Positions 1 through 8,508 of a DNA stretch of 64,000 nt are shown here, piece by piece. Source of the DNA: Nocardia arthritidis. GTDB taxonomy: Bacteria > Actinomycetota > Actinomycetes > Mycobacteriales > Mycobacteriaceae. The translations under genes and the position numbers were made by a program. Every line of letters starts with the position of its first letter. Within the stretch, counting starts at the first letter, position 1. The DNA lies in contig NZ_CP046172.1 of NCBI RefSeq assembly GCF_011801145.1, positions 4,092,001 through 4,156,000 of the forward strand. The letters run 5' to 3'. The notes beneath the pieces are model-generated. The model saw only the letters and a list, made by a program, of their open reading frames with translations, ran no database searches and was not told the origin of the DNA.

Positions 1-1473
1 GGTGAGGTCGTCGACCGCGAGCGTCTCGGCGGTGAGCACGATGTAGGCCGCCAGCGCCATTGTTCCGGATTCTGCTGGATATCCCACGACGGCCGCTTCG
101 GTGACAACCGGATGGCTCAGCAGCACCGCCTCGACCTCGGCCGGGACGACATTGCAGCCATCGATGCTGATGGCGTCGTCGGTGCGGCCACGCATCCAGA
201 AGTAGCCGTCGGAGTCGCGGCGGCAGAGGTCGCCGGTCAGCGTCCAGCCGTCTCGAATCGCGGTGAGTTGGCGCGGGTGGTTCAGATAGCGGCATCCGGT
301 AGGGCCTCGTACCGCGAGCTGCCCTATTTCCCCGTCCTGGCATGGGTGACCGTTCTCGTCGACGACCCGGGCCTGATAGCCGGGTACCGGTAATCCGGTG
401 GAACCAGGGCGGATTCGGTCTTCGGTGGCGCCGAGCACGCCGTTGGTCAATTCGGTCGCGCCCATTATGTCGATGATTTTTCGTCCAGTTCTGTCGTGCC
501 ATGTGTGCCACAGGGATTGGTCCAGGTGCTCGCCACCGGACACGTAACGACGAGGGGCACAAGGAATCTCGGTGTCCGGCAGGCCGACTCCGGCCCGGTA
601 GCCGGACGGCGTGGTGAGTACGACATCTGCCCGGTGGCGGGCGCAGGCGTCGAACAGCGACTCGGGACCGGAGTCGTCGGACAGCAGCGACGCGGCACCG
701 AATCGCAACGGCGACAACACAAGTCCGCCGAGGCCATAGGTCAGGGCCATACTCCGATTGCAGGCGACGAGGTCGTCGGGTCGTAGCCGCAGGAGATGGC
801 GGCCGACGGTGTCGCCGACGGCGAGCAGATCGCGGTGAAAATGCAGAGATGCCTTCGGATTACCGGTGGTTCCGGAGCTGATCAGGATGAGCGCGACATC
901 GTCGGCGGCCAGATCCGTTCTCGGACAACCGATAGGATGCCGCGTCAGGCGCCGACGCAGTTCGTCGGTATATTCGAGGACCGGCACACCGGCACCGTGG
1001 AGCGCGTCCAGGCTGTCGGCATCGCACAGCGCGGCCGACGGGTCGACCGCATCGACGATCGAGTTCAGTTCATGGCCGCGCACGATGGGTGGCAGCGGCA
1101 CCGCGACCGCGCCGGCCTCGAGAATCGCCAGCAGACAGGCGATGAACCAGGGCGAGTTCGCGCCCATCAGCAGCACACGATTGCCGGATACGACTCGCAG
1201 GTCGTCGTGGAGCACGTGTGCGATCTGGTTGGCGCGGGCCAGCAGCTCCGCGTAGCTCCATACCGCGGATTCGGTGACGATCGCGCGGCGCGCCCGCCCG
1301 TACCGTGCCGCGGTGTCATCGAGCAAGGCGGTGGCGGCGTTGAATTGCTTCGGATATCGCAGGTGCGGCGAGGTGTGGATCAGGTCCGGCCATGGGCGCA
1401 CCGCGAGCGCGTGGCGTCGGGTGAACCTGTCCACGTGCATCGACGGTGTCAGATTCGGGGCGTTGTCGGTCAT
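1..1473 (-). CDS. AMP-dependent aryl-CoA ligase (benzoate/cinnamate-CoA ligase-like), C-terminus cut by window edge
   Basis: ANL-superfamily enzyme expected to adenylate an aromatic carboxylic acid and transfer it to CoA. About 491 residues are readable before the frame runs off the window. The P-loop SSGTTGNPK is at residues 199-207, followed by an acceptor region with GATEL, TGDL and a GRTDDAISIDG hinge; the C-terminal catalytic lysine is not in view. The fold order resembles the benzoate- and 2-aminobenzoate-CoA ligase group. The ATG overlaps the stop of the 58-aa zinc-ribbon gene (ATGA), so it is the last visible gene of the ammonia-lyase operon. A cinnamate- or coumarate-type substrate is inferred from that context, not from the sequence. 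Confidence 0.85.
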   Translation of the reverse strand, partial: MTDNAPNLTPSMHVDRFTRRHALAVRPWPDLIHTSPHLRYPKQFNAATALLDDTAARYGRARRAIVTESAVWSYAELLARANQIAHVLHDDLRVVSGNRVLLMGANSPWFIACLLAILEAGAVAVPLPPIVRGHELNSIVDAVDPSAALCDADSLDALHGAGVPVLEYTDELRRRLTRHPIGCPRTDLAADDVALILISSGTTGNPKASLHFHRDLLAVGDTVGRHLLRLRPDDLVACNRSMALTYGLGGLVLSPLRFGAASLLSDDSGPESLFDACARHRADVVLTTPSGYRAGVGLPDTEIPCAPRRYVSGGEHLDQSLWHTWHDRTGRKIIDIMGATELTNGVLGATEDRIRPGSTGLPVPGYQARVVDENGHPCQDGEIGQLAVRGPTGCRYLNHPRQLTAIRDGWTLTGDLCRRDSDGYFWMRGRTDDAISIDGCNVVPAEVEAVLLSHPVVTEAAVVGYPAESGTMALAAYIVLTAETLAVDDLT

Positions 1474-1646
1474 GCGGGCAGCGCCTCGGAGACGATCACG
1501 CGATGCACGTCACCGATGTCGGAAGTTCGCCCGCAGCCGGTGCACCAGCAGCAGAACCAACGCTCGTCACGAGCCCAGAATTCTTGCACCAGTGCCGAAT
1601 TCGGATATCTTCGCCCGCACCACGGGCAGTAGGTCGGCGTCGTCAT
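1470..1646 (-). CDS. 58-aa zinc-ribbon-like protein
   Basis: A 58-residue frame joined by ATGA overlaps at both ends: its ATG overlaps the stop of the Rieske oxygenase gene and its TGA overlaps the start of the CoA ligase. It has CPWC at residues 7-10 and a CCWCTGC stretch at 32-38, giving two CxxC pairs suited to binding one zinc (or another metal). The tight coupling makes it very likely translated. The family is not recognised. Possible roles are a small metal-binding partner of the oxygenase or a maturation factor; it does not look like a plant-type or bacterial ferredoxin because the Cys spacing is wrong for a 2Fe-2S cluster. Confidence 0.75.
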   Translation of the reverse strand: MTTPTYCPWCGRRYPNSALVQEFWARDERWFCCWCTGCGRTSDIGDVHRVIVSEALPA

Positions 1647-2911
1647 GAGACCGCCTCCGCGAGGTCCGATCCCAGATCCAGCCCGACTTCGCCGTAGCGG
1701 CGGGCGATTTCGGCGCGCCGCGGGCTGAATCGGGGGTATGCCGCGGACAGGAAGTCGCGGACGAAATCGATGCCGGATCCGAACTTCTCGATCTCCTGTG
1801 GGATATCGATGATCTCATCGGCGCCGCGGTGCACGCCGAGCGGATCACGTCCTTCCGCGACGGCGGTCATGGCTTGGAAATACATGCGGCGCAACAGGAT
1901 AATCCCGCGATCGACGGTTCCGAGGTGTTCCTTGGAGCGATCGGCGATCCGGCCCTGGGTCACCCAGGCCATGATGTCTTGGCCCTCGACGTGATCCACG
2001 CGATGTTCACCGTTGGGCCAGCGCCACGGCACCTCGAATGACGCGATCGGGCCGGGGTCGGGCACCGGCAAACCGCCGGGGCGCCACGCGGTATACCACA
2101 GCACCCAGGTGTTCTCGTCATCGATGGGCACCCGTAAGTGATAGTGCGAGCTACCACCGCCCCCGAGCCGGAGCATGTGCGGAAAGATCAGCGGGTGCCC
2201 GATCGACCAGTCGTCGGCGTCGGCCCCTTGGCCGTGCAGTTGACGGCGCATGAGGATGCCGTGCTCGAATTCCTCGAACGCCACTTCGCGATTGAGCTTG
2301 GCGAAGGTCGCCGGGATGCGCACCGCATGGCCGCGATCGGCCATCCACCGGCTGTACCGTCCGTGCAACCAGGCCACGTGATCGAGGTCGACCGCGTTCT
2401 CCATGATCTGCACGAAATTGCAAGGCACCGTTGCGTATCCGATGTCGCGGATGGCGTCGTCCCAGCAGAACAGGTCGTAGCGCGGCAGGGTCGGCGCCGG
2501 TTCGGGCCCCAGATACGCGAAGACCAGACCGCCCAATTCCCTTGCGGGATAGGCCCTCGCGGTGACCCGGTGCGCGAAGGTGGATTCGTCGGGTTCGCCG
2601 GGTTGCTCCAAACAGGTTCCGGTGCCGTCGAAAAGCCATCCGTGATACGGGCATCGCAACCCGTTCGCTTCGACGATCCCGTGGGAGAGCGCGGCGCCCC
2701 GATGGGGACAGCGATCCTCCAGCACGTGCACGCTGCCGTCGGTGAGCCGGTAGAGGACGAGGTTCTCGCCGAGCAGCCGCACCTTGCGCACCTCGGGTGC
2801 CGGGAGGTCGGCGGAGATGGCGACCGGCCACCAGTAGCGTCGCAGCAGCTCGCCCATCGCGGTGCCCGCGCCGAAGCGGGTGAGCAGCTCGTTGCGTTCC
2901 GTCGAAAGCAT
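1643..2911 (-). CDS. Rieske non-haem iron oxygenase, alpha subunit
   Basis: A 422-aa aromatic-ring hydroxylating or O-demethylating oxygenase of the phthalate-dioxygenase/VanA type. The N-terminal Rieske 2Fe-2S centre is C68-P-H70 and C87-P-Y-H90. The mononuclear iron site is D175-L-D-H178-x4-H183, with the bridging Asp and both His ligands present. It begins one base after the ammonia-lyase stop and overlaps the next gene by ATGA. No reductase or ferredoxin gene is visible nearby, so electrons must come from a partner encoded elsewhere. Substrate is inferred to be an aromatic acid made by, or parallel to, the ammonia-lyase step. Confidence 0.9.
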   Translation of the reverse strand: MLSTERNELLTRFGAGTAMGELLRRYWWPVAISADLPAPEVRKVRLLGENLVLYRLTDGSVHVLEDRCPHRGAALSHGIVEANGLRCPYHGWLFDGTGTCLEQPGEPDESTFAHRVTARAYPARELGGLVFAYLGPEPAPTLPRYDLFCWDDAIRDIGYATVPCNFVQIMENAVDLDHVAWLHGRYSRWMADRGHAVRIPATFAKLNREVAFEEFEHGILMRRQLHGQGADADDWSIGHPLIFPHMLRLGGGGSSHYHLRVPIDDENTWVLWYTAWRPGGLPVPDPGPIASFEVPWRWPNGEHRVDHVEGQDIMAWVTQGRIADRSKEHLGTVDRGIILLRRMYFQAMTAVAEGRDPLGVHRGADEIIDIPQEIEKFGSGIDFVRDFLSAAYPRFSPRRAEIARRYGEVGLDLGSDLAEAVS

Positions 2912-2912
2912 C

Positions 2913-4607
2913 TCAGACCTCCTCGATGCTCACGCGCCGCAGCTCGCCGGATCGGATGAGTTCGACCAAGGCCGCGATATCGGTGTCCGATCGCCGATCC
3001 GCGTCCAGGAACGCGACGCGCTTGCGGACCGCGCGAAACGCCGCCAGCGTGCCGCGTCCGAGCCGCTCGTGCCCACGCAATTCGACGGCCTGGCACAGTG
3101 CCGCCAGGTGAATCGCGGTGATGTTCTGCACCAATTCGACGATCGTGCGCGCATCGCGGGCGGCGATGGTACCCATGCTGACCTTGTCCTGGTTGTGTGC
3201 CTCGGTGGACCGGGAGAACACTGTCGCCGGAGCGGCCAGCTTGAGCGCCTCGGCCGTGAGCGCCGAACAAGCCAGCTGCATACCTTTGAATCCGTGGTGC
3301 AGCCCCGCCTGATAGTCGTCGTCGGCGAAGCGTGGAATGAGGTTCGGCGTCAGCCCGCGGTTGAACTTCTCGTCGACGATGAGCGCGAGCTGCCGGTCCA
3401 GGAGATCGCCGACGCTGGCCACCGCGACCTTGAGACTGTCCATCGCCTGCCCGACGTGCCCGCCGTAGAAGTTCCCGCCGTTGTACACACTCTGCGTGTC
3501 GACATCGAACAGGGGATTGTCGTTGGTGGAGTTGATTTCGGTATGCAGCCACGGGCGCACCCAGTCCAGCGTGTCCAGCAGAACACCGGTGACATGGGGT
3601 GCGCAGCGGATCGAATAGCGATCCTGAATCGGATGGGTCAGCTGGACGTATCCCTGGTCGCCGAGCTCCGGATTCTCCGCCAGCACCTGAGGTTGGTCGC
3701 GGCACAGTTGCGATCCGGCCAGCAGTGCGCGAATGCGCGCGGCGCTGCGCAGCTGGCCGGGATGCGGTTTCTGCGTGTGGATCACCGCCTCGAAATGACC
3801 GCGATTGCCCAGCAGCGCCTCGACCGCCAGCGCGGTGCACACATCGGCCGCCGCGGCCAGCTCGGTGGCGTCCGCCGCGGCCAGGACGGCGAACCCGGAC
3901 ATGAACGACGTGCCGTTGATCAGCGCGAGAGCTTCCTTGGCCTGCAACACGATCGGTCGCAATCCGGCCTCGGCCAGCGCCCGCTCGGCCGGCCACAGCG
4001 TCCCCCGGAACCGGACCTCGCCCGCGCCGGTCAGCATATTCGCCAAGTAGCACAGGGGAACCAGGTCACCGCTCGCACCGACCGAGCCCCGCTCCGGAAT
4101 GACCGGCAGGACATCGGCATTCAGGCAGTCCAGCAGCAGCCGCACCACCTCGGGCCGGACGCTGGAGTAGCCACGAGCCAGACAGTTGGCGCGAATCAGC
4201 ATCGTGGCGCGCACCACCTCCGCGGCCGCGTCCGGCCCGGATCCGTTGAGGTGGTAGCGAACCAGGTTGCGCTGCAACTCGATTACCTTGTCCGGGCTGA
4301 TCTGCCGGATACAGCTGTCGCCGAAGCCGGTGGTGACGCCGTAGATGGGCTGGCGGTCGGCGATGAGCCGGTGCTTGAGCGCGACCGAGTTACGCATCCG
4401 CGCGATCGCGCCCTCGTGCAGCCCGGCCCGCCGCTGGCGGGGATTCCTTGCCAGACATACAGTTTCGCCGATGGTCAGGTTGTCCGCACCCACCTCCAGC
4501 TCGTCGGGCGCGACGTTTTTCACCATGACCAGCGGCCCGGTGTCGTTGACGGTGCATCGTTTGCTGGTGAAGGGGGCGGTTCGACGAGGTTCCGGGTTCC
4601 GTGTCAT
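2913..4607 (-). CDS. MIO-dependent aromatic amino acid ammonia-lyase (HAL/PAL/TAL family)
   Basis: A 564-aa member of the histidine/phenylalanine/tyrosine ammonia-lyase family, or a related 2,3-aminomutase. The catalytic Tyr loop YGVTTGFGD starts at residue 89. The MIO cofactor is formed from A178-S179-G180 in GSVGASGDLVPL. The substrate-selecting pair after LQRNLV is Tyr118-His119; this differs from the Ser-His pair typical of histidine lyases, the His-Leu pair of tyrosine lyases and the Phe-Leu pair of phenylalanine lyases as I know them, so substrate cannot be assigned. An AAGGG precedes the ATG. The first 27 residues before M28 look like an unstructured extension. It is the first gene of an operon with an oxygenase and CoA ligase. 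Confidence 0.9.
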   Translation of the reverse strand: MTRNPEPRRTAPFTSKRCTVNDTGPLVMVKNVAPDELEVGADNLTIGETVCLARNPRQRRAGLHEGAIARMRNSVALKHRLIADRQPIYGVTTGFGDSCIRQISPDKVIELQRNLVRYHLNGSGPDAAAEVVRATMLIRANCLARGYSSVRPEVVRLLLDCLNADVLPVIPERGSVGASGDLVPLCYLANMLTGAGEVRFRGTLWPAERALAEAGLRPIVLQAKEALALINGTSFMSGFAVLAAADATELAAAADVCTALAVEALLGNRGHFEAVIHTQKPHPGQLRSAARIRALLAGSQLCRDQPQVLAENPELGDQGYVQLTHPIQDRYSIRCAPHVTGVLLDTLDWVRPWLHTEINSTNDNPLFDVDTQSVYNGGNFYGGHVGQAMDSLKVAVASVGDLLDRQLALIVDEKFNRGLTPNLIPRFADDDYQAGLHHGFKGMQLACSALTAEALKLAAPATVFSRSTEAHNQDKVSMGTIAARDARTIVELVQNITAIHLAALCQAVELRGHERLGRGTLAAFRAVRKRVAFLDADRRSDTDIAALVELIRSGELRRVSIEEV

Positions 4608-4744
4608 GGATCAGCCCTTCGCGGAGGAAAGCCGGCCAGATGGTCATCACCGCACGGCGCCGAATTTTGTTGCGCGCCTGCGGGAGATCGTTGCGATACA
4701 GATAAAGTGTGTCGGCGCTGGGCAGGTGCGGCCCAATCCCAGGT

Positions 4745-4767
4745 GGCCATGCCATCAGGGCATGGCC
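4745..4767. promoter_or_regulatory. Perfect dyad with T-N11-A core, likely LysR operator
   Basis: In the divergent gap between the ammonia-lyase operon and the LysR gene, two 9-base arms (GGCCATGCC and GGCATGGCC) are separated by ATCAG. T4750 and A4762 form the T-N11-A spacing typical of LysR-type binding sites. It lies about 50 bases upstream of the LysR start and 140 bases from the lyase start, so binding could control both directions. Confidence 0.6.
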
Positions 4768-4817
4768 CGGTGTTCGTAAATGGCTTGTCAAGGAGGGTTT
4801 TTCACTAGCATCCCGGT

Positions 4818-5771
4818 ATGGAGTTGGAAGTGCGCCACCTACGGATGCTCTGCGCGATCGCGGACCACGGCAGCCTGACCCGGGCCGCCGCGGCGCTCGG
4901 CATGTTGCAGCCGGCTCTGACCAGGCAGCTGCAACGCCTCGAACACGGGCTCGGCGGCCCGCTGTTCACCCGCAGCGGTAACGGATCGGTGCCGACGCCG
5001 CTGGGTGAATATGTGCTGTCCAGAGCCCGTGCGGTACTGCCCGCACTGGATGGGATCAACAGCGACGCCCTACGCGAGGCGGCCGGCGCCGACATCCCGA
5101 GCCGGATCCGCTTCGGTGCGGTGCTCGGGCCGTTGGCCGCTGGGCTGCTGCCACCGTTGCGGCGCCTGCTTCCCGCGGCGGAAATCCGGTTGCTCACCGA
5201 ACCGTCCAACGCCGTGCTGACCGATCTGGTGGCCGGGGGACGACTGGAGCTCGCGGCGATCCTGGAGTTCCCGGGCTATGAGTTGCCGATGAAGCCCGAT
5301 ATGCGACGGCACGTCATCGCCACCGAACCGGTGTTCGTGCTGCTGCCCGATGACCATCCCGCGGTCGGGTGGCCCGAGGTCTGCCTCGCGGAGCTGGCGC
5401 GAGAAGACTGGGTTCTGGAACCGCCCGACGACAACAGATTTCGCGAGTACGTCACGATGGCCTGCCGCGACGCGGGCTTCATGCCGCGTGTGTGCTACGA
5501 GGCCGAAGCGGGCAGTTTGACGGATCTGATCAGTAGCGGTCAGGCAATCGGCCTGGGACAGGCCACATTTCGGGTGACCCCGCGGATCGTGGTCAAACCG
5601 CTGGCAGGGAACCCACTGTGGGCGAGCCACGCACTGGTCTGGCAGAAATACGGTCCGATCGCCGGGCTCGCACCGAAGCTGATCAGCGCGGCGGAAGAGG
5701 TCTACGAGGCTGCGGTGGACCGCAGTCCGACCTTTCTGGAGTGGCGAGACCGCCGAGCCCAACAGTCGTGA
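4818..5771 (+). CDS. LysR-family transcriptional regulator
   Basis: A 317-aa regulator with an N-terminal winged helix-turn-helix (residues about 4-62, including the TRAAAALGMLQPALTRQLQRLE helix region) and a C-terminal periplasmic-binding-like effector domain. It is transcribed divergently from the ammonia-lyase operon, the classic LysR arrangement, so it most likely senses an aromatic intermediate and controls that operon. The AAGGAGG upstream is about 20 bases from the ATG, which is long; however, the helix-turn-helix begins immediately after this ATG, so a later start is unlikely. Confidence 0.9.
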   Translation: MELEVRHLRMLCAIADHGSLTRAAAALGMLQPALTRQLQRLEHGLGGPLFTRSGNGSVPTPLGEYVLSRARAVLPALDGINSDALREAAGADIPSRIRFGAVLGPLAAGLLPPLRRLLPAAEIRLLTEPSNAVLTDLVAGGRLELAAILEFPGYELPMKPDMRRHVIATEPVFVLLPDDHPAVGWPEVCLAELAREDWVLEPPDDNRFREYVTMACRDAGFMPRVCYEAEAGSLTDLISSGQAIGLGQATFRVTPRIVVKPLAGNPLWASHALVWQKYGPIAGLAPKLISAAEEVYEAAVDRSPTFLEWRDRRAQQS

Positions 5772-5806
5772 GTCGGGCGGAATCCGTTGCTGTTCAACCG
5801 GTTTCC

Positions 5807-6334
5807 TCAGGCGATGATTGGTGCCAGTCTGGGTTCGGCGAGCCGTAGGTAGTCCGCGGTGGCGACGGCGACCGAGCGGTCGAGGCGGGCGGCGTTGAAA
5901 TACAGCTCGGGCGCGTCGAGCAGGGCCGGGTCGGCGATGACCTCGAGATCGGGATGGTAGCTGACCGGCAGCACGGTACCGCTGACGCTACCGGCCAGTG
6001 CCTCGGCCTTCTCCTTGCTCGCGAACGCGACATAAGTGCCGTCGAGCAGTGTTTTGATCGCGTTCAGGTCGAGTCGCGCGTCGCCCGGGACCACTGCCAG
6101 CACATGCCGGGTCACCTTCTTGCCGACCTTCACCATGACGATCAGGCATTTGGCCGCATGCGAAATATCGTGTCCGCGTAGGGCGCTCACCAGTTCGGTA
6201 CGGCCCTCGGGCGCGTGATCGATGATCCGGTACTCCGCACCGCACGCCTCCAGATCGGCGATCAGCCGCCCGTACAAACCACTATCCACCGCTCGACATC
6301 CCTTGCGCCTCGGCCAGTTCCAGCAGGAAGGCAT
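5807..6334 (-). CDS. YbaK/ProX-type aminoacyl-tRNA deacylase domain protein
   Basis: A protein of up to 175 aa with the YbaK/prolyl-tRNA-synthetase-associated fold, which hydrolyses mischarged tRNAs such as Cys-tRNA(Pro). The segments HAAKCLIVMVKVGKK, RLDLNAIKTLL, GTVLPVSYHPDLEVIADPAL and LYFNAARLDRSV follow the order seen in the family. The first 15 residues of the open frame are Trp/Arg/Cys rich and not typical, so the true start may be the GTG at 6289, giving a 160-aa protein. It is convergent with the LysR gene. Exact tRNA specificity cannot be read. Confidence 0.75.
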   Translation of the reverse strand: MPSCWNWPRRKGCRAVDSGLYGRLIADLEACGAEYRIIDHAPEGRTELVSALRGHDISHAAKCLIVMVKVGKKVTRHVLAVVPGDARLDLNAIKTLLDGTYVAFASKEKAEALAGSVSGTVLPVSYHPDLEVIADPALLDAPELYFNAARLDRSVAVATADYLRLAEPRLAPIIA

Positions 6335-6428
6335 TATGGCAAAAAGCTAATTGCCTTGTCCATATGGTCGAGGCCCGTCGCGGTCGCGAACCGGAGCGAT
6401 GGGTTATGACCTTCGGCGCGCCGAGTTC

Positions 6429-6731
6429 CTAGTCCGAGCCGATCACATCCCTTGGCGCGCAGACGAAGGTCTCGTGGTCCTTCTCGTCGGCGGCCAGGTT
6501 CTTGGTCCAGTCGGAGCAGACGGTGGGATTGCCCCGAGTGCGAACCGTGATGGTCGCCGGGCGATTACAGCGGTTGTGGTAGTAGACGGTGACGGTCGCG
6601 TTGTCGTCCTGCTCGTCGAAAGACCAAGAGATACAGCCCGAAACGCCTCGATCGGCGGAGGCGGTACCGGTGGCGATTCCGAGCCCGGCGGCTGCCATAG
6701 CAAATACCGTGGCAATCTTTACGATTCGCAT
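6429..6731 (-). CDS. Small secreted four-cysteine protein
   Basis: A 100-aa protein starting at the ATG preceded by AAGGATGTT. It has a clear signal peptide (MRIVKIATVFAMAAAGLG with an ASA-type cleavage site near residue 26), leaving a mature domain of about 74 residues with four Cys (in GCISW, NRCNR, TVCSDW and FVCAP) that could form two disulphides. Similar small exported proteins are common in Nocardia. No function is recognised. A longer open frame upstream is ignored because it lacks a signal peptide at its own N-terminus. Confidence 0.65.
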   Translation of the reverse strand: MRIVKIATVFAMAAAGLGIATGTASADRGVSGCISWSFDEQDDNATVTVYYHNRCNRPATITVRTRGNPTVCSDWTKNLAADEKDHETFVCAPRDVIGSD

Positions 6732-6988
6732 AACATCCTTCGAATTGTTTTCGGGCATGAGCGCCCTCGGACCGCGCAGGACGGTTGTGCCCCCGACGAT
6801 CGCACTTCTCCGTGCGAACGCCCCCGTACCCACACGATCAACGATGCTAGAAGTGGGCGGTGGGCCCGAATTGCCGGTGCGCGCACGAATGTTGTCGCCG
6901 CGCGCAGCACCTGCCCGGCCGCATAGCGGATGACCGTTCGGTGCAGCGACTTTCGGGCCTACGGTCATGTCCGCATGAGCCGATGGCA

Positions 6989-7960
6989 TCACGCGCGAGG
7001 CTCCGATGGTGGTGTGCCATGGCGAATATCGCGGGGAGTGACGCCGAAACGGTGGCGGAAGGCGGTGCTGAAACTACTCGCGGAACCGAAACCCAGGTCC
7101 AGACCGACGGTGGCGATGCTCTGGTGGCGATACGCGGGACTTTGCAAACGGGCGCGCGCGAGCCGCAGGCGTTCTTCCTTGATGAGTTCGCGAGGTGTGG
7201 TGCCGCCGCGTTGGAGGGCGAGTTGAACCTGGCGCAGCGACCAGCCGAGGTCGCGGGCTACTTTGGCGCCGATCAGTTCGGGATCGTGGGCATGTTGTCG
7301 AATGTATTGGCGGACCGTTGCTTCCACGGCATCGAGGTGATGCGGTTCGGTGGGCTGGTCGCCGAGGATCTGCATGCACAGCAGTTCGACCAGTCGTTCG
7401 GCGACGGCGTCGAACTGGTGCTGGGTGAGGACGTCTCGTTCGGCGACCAAACCGGTGGCGAGATCCGCGACCACCCGTCCGATGCCCGATCCGAAATTCA
7501 GTAGCTGCGCCGGTTGCCTGCGGTCGAGGCGATGATCGATCTCGCTCCGGGGAATGGTCATGGTAAGGCCCTCGGTGCCATCGATCTGGCTGAAGGCGAA
7601 CGGTTGATCGACGGTCACCAGACAGCCGATGCCCGGTGTCAGGGTCGCGGGCCGATCGGGCTGCCAGATCGCGACGCGCCCGGTGGTGGGCAGCATGAGG
7701 CGGTAGTCCTCGTCGGAATCGGCGCGCACGAGGCCAGGAGTGCGGTAATAGGTGACCGCATCGGCTCGCCAGCCGATGATCTGATAATTGGTGGTGCGCC
7801 GAAGTACGGTGTGCCCGTGAAAGTCTCGTCGGCGCGGGAAGGCGTGACCGATGCGACGGCCGTGGTGCGATTGAATCAGCGCGGCCCAGTAATCCATGCG
7901 CTCATGGGGAGCGACGGTCCGCGTCGTCGCGGACTCGACGAGATCGACTCCGTCGTTCAT
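6989..7960 (-). CDS. AraC-family regulator with cupin-like AraC N-terminal domain
   Basis: A 323-aa regulator. The N-terminal two thirds is an AraC-binding-like sensor domain (about residues 20-195) and the last 100 residues hold the two helix-turn-helix motifs, with IGAKVARDLGWSLRQVQLAL and the second motif ending FGSASSFSTAFRHRFGVTPRDIR. It is divergent from the DUF6506 gene across a 156-base gap, which makes that gene or a shared promoter its likely target. Effector unknown. Confidence 0.9.
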   Translation of the reverse strand: MNDGVDLVESATTRTVAPHERMDYWAALIQSHHGRRIGHAFPRRRDFHGHTVLRRTTNYQIIGWRADAVTYYRTPGLVRADSDEDYRLMLPTTGRVAIWQPDRPATLTPGIGCLVTVDQPFAFSQIDGTEGLTMTIPRSEIDHRLDRRQPAQLLNFGSGIGRVVADLATGLVAERDVLTQHQFDAVAERLVELLCMQILGDQPTEPHHLDAVEATVRQYIRQHAHDPELIGAKVARDLGWSLRQVQLALQRGGTTPRELIKEERLRLARARLQSPAYRHQSIATVGLDLGFGSASSFSTAFRHRFGVTPRDIRHGTPPSEPRA

Positions 7961-8116
7961 CGGCTTCCTCCTCGATAGTGGTCAGCTGAGAGCGCCACGC
8001 AGGATAGTTGGCCGACCTTGCGTGCGGCCACAACTTTTCTGCGTGTATCGAAAACGCTGGCCCCGCGCAGTAGCTATAGCGTCGAAATCTCGACTGACAG
8101 AAGAGGTTGCAAGACC

Positions 8117-8416
8117 ATGGCGCTGACTCACTGGGGATTCATCTATATCGCGGACGGCTGCGATCCGACCCGCGACGTCTCCGTCATCGATACCGGCGCC
8201 AGCCGCACCGTATTGGTCGGTGTCGGCAAACCCGACCAAGCCCTCACTGTCGCAGCGAAATTGGTCGCCGACGGCGCCCAATTGATCGAGTTGTGCGGCG
8301 CATTCGGACCGACATGGACGGCGCTCGTGATAGAGGAGATCGACTCGGCGGTCCCCGTCGGCGCCGTCGGCTACGGACCCGAGGCAATCGGCCCACTGCA
8401 CACACTGTTCGGCTGA
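8117..8416 (+). CDS. DUF6506 family protein
   Basis: A 99-aa protein starting MALTHWGFIYIADG. The pattern of a short beta strand, VIDTGASRTVLVGVGKPDQA and LIELCGAFGP is what I associate with DUF6506, a small alpha/beta family of unknown function. AAGAGG lies 10 bases before the ATG, which supports this start over the frame opening farther upstream. It is divergent from the AraC regulator and convergent with the duplicated unknown gene. No catalytic residues are known to me. Confidence 0.7.
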   Translation: MALTHWGFIYIADGCDPTRDVSVIDTGASRTVLVGVGKPDQALTVAAKLVADGAQLIELCGAFGPTWTALVIEEIDSAVPVGAVGYGPEAIGPLHTLFG

Positions 8417-8508
8417 CTCACCCGCGGCGAACTGTCGATCGCCGAGCTGCCCGAAACCCGGAAATGCCCGTGCTTCGTTTCTGGTTGGATACCCCCTGGA
8501 AGCCTCGG

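Noticed and set aside
2188..4808. Long open frames antisense or out of frame with the ammonia-lyase and Rieske genes (up to about 650 codons)
   Set aside because: They are Arg/Gly/Pro/Ala-rich shadows produced by high GC codon positions and contain none of the family motifs that the true frames have.
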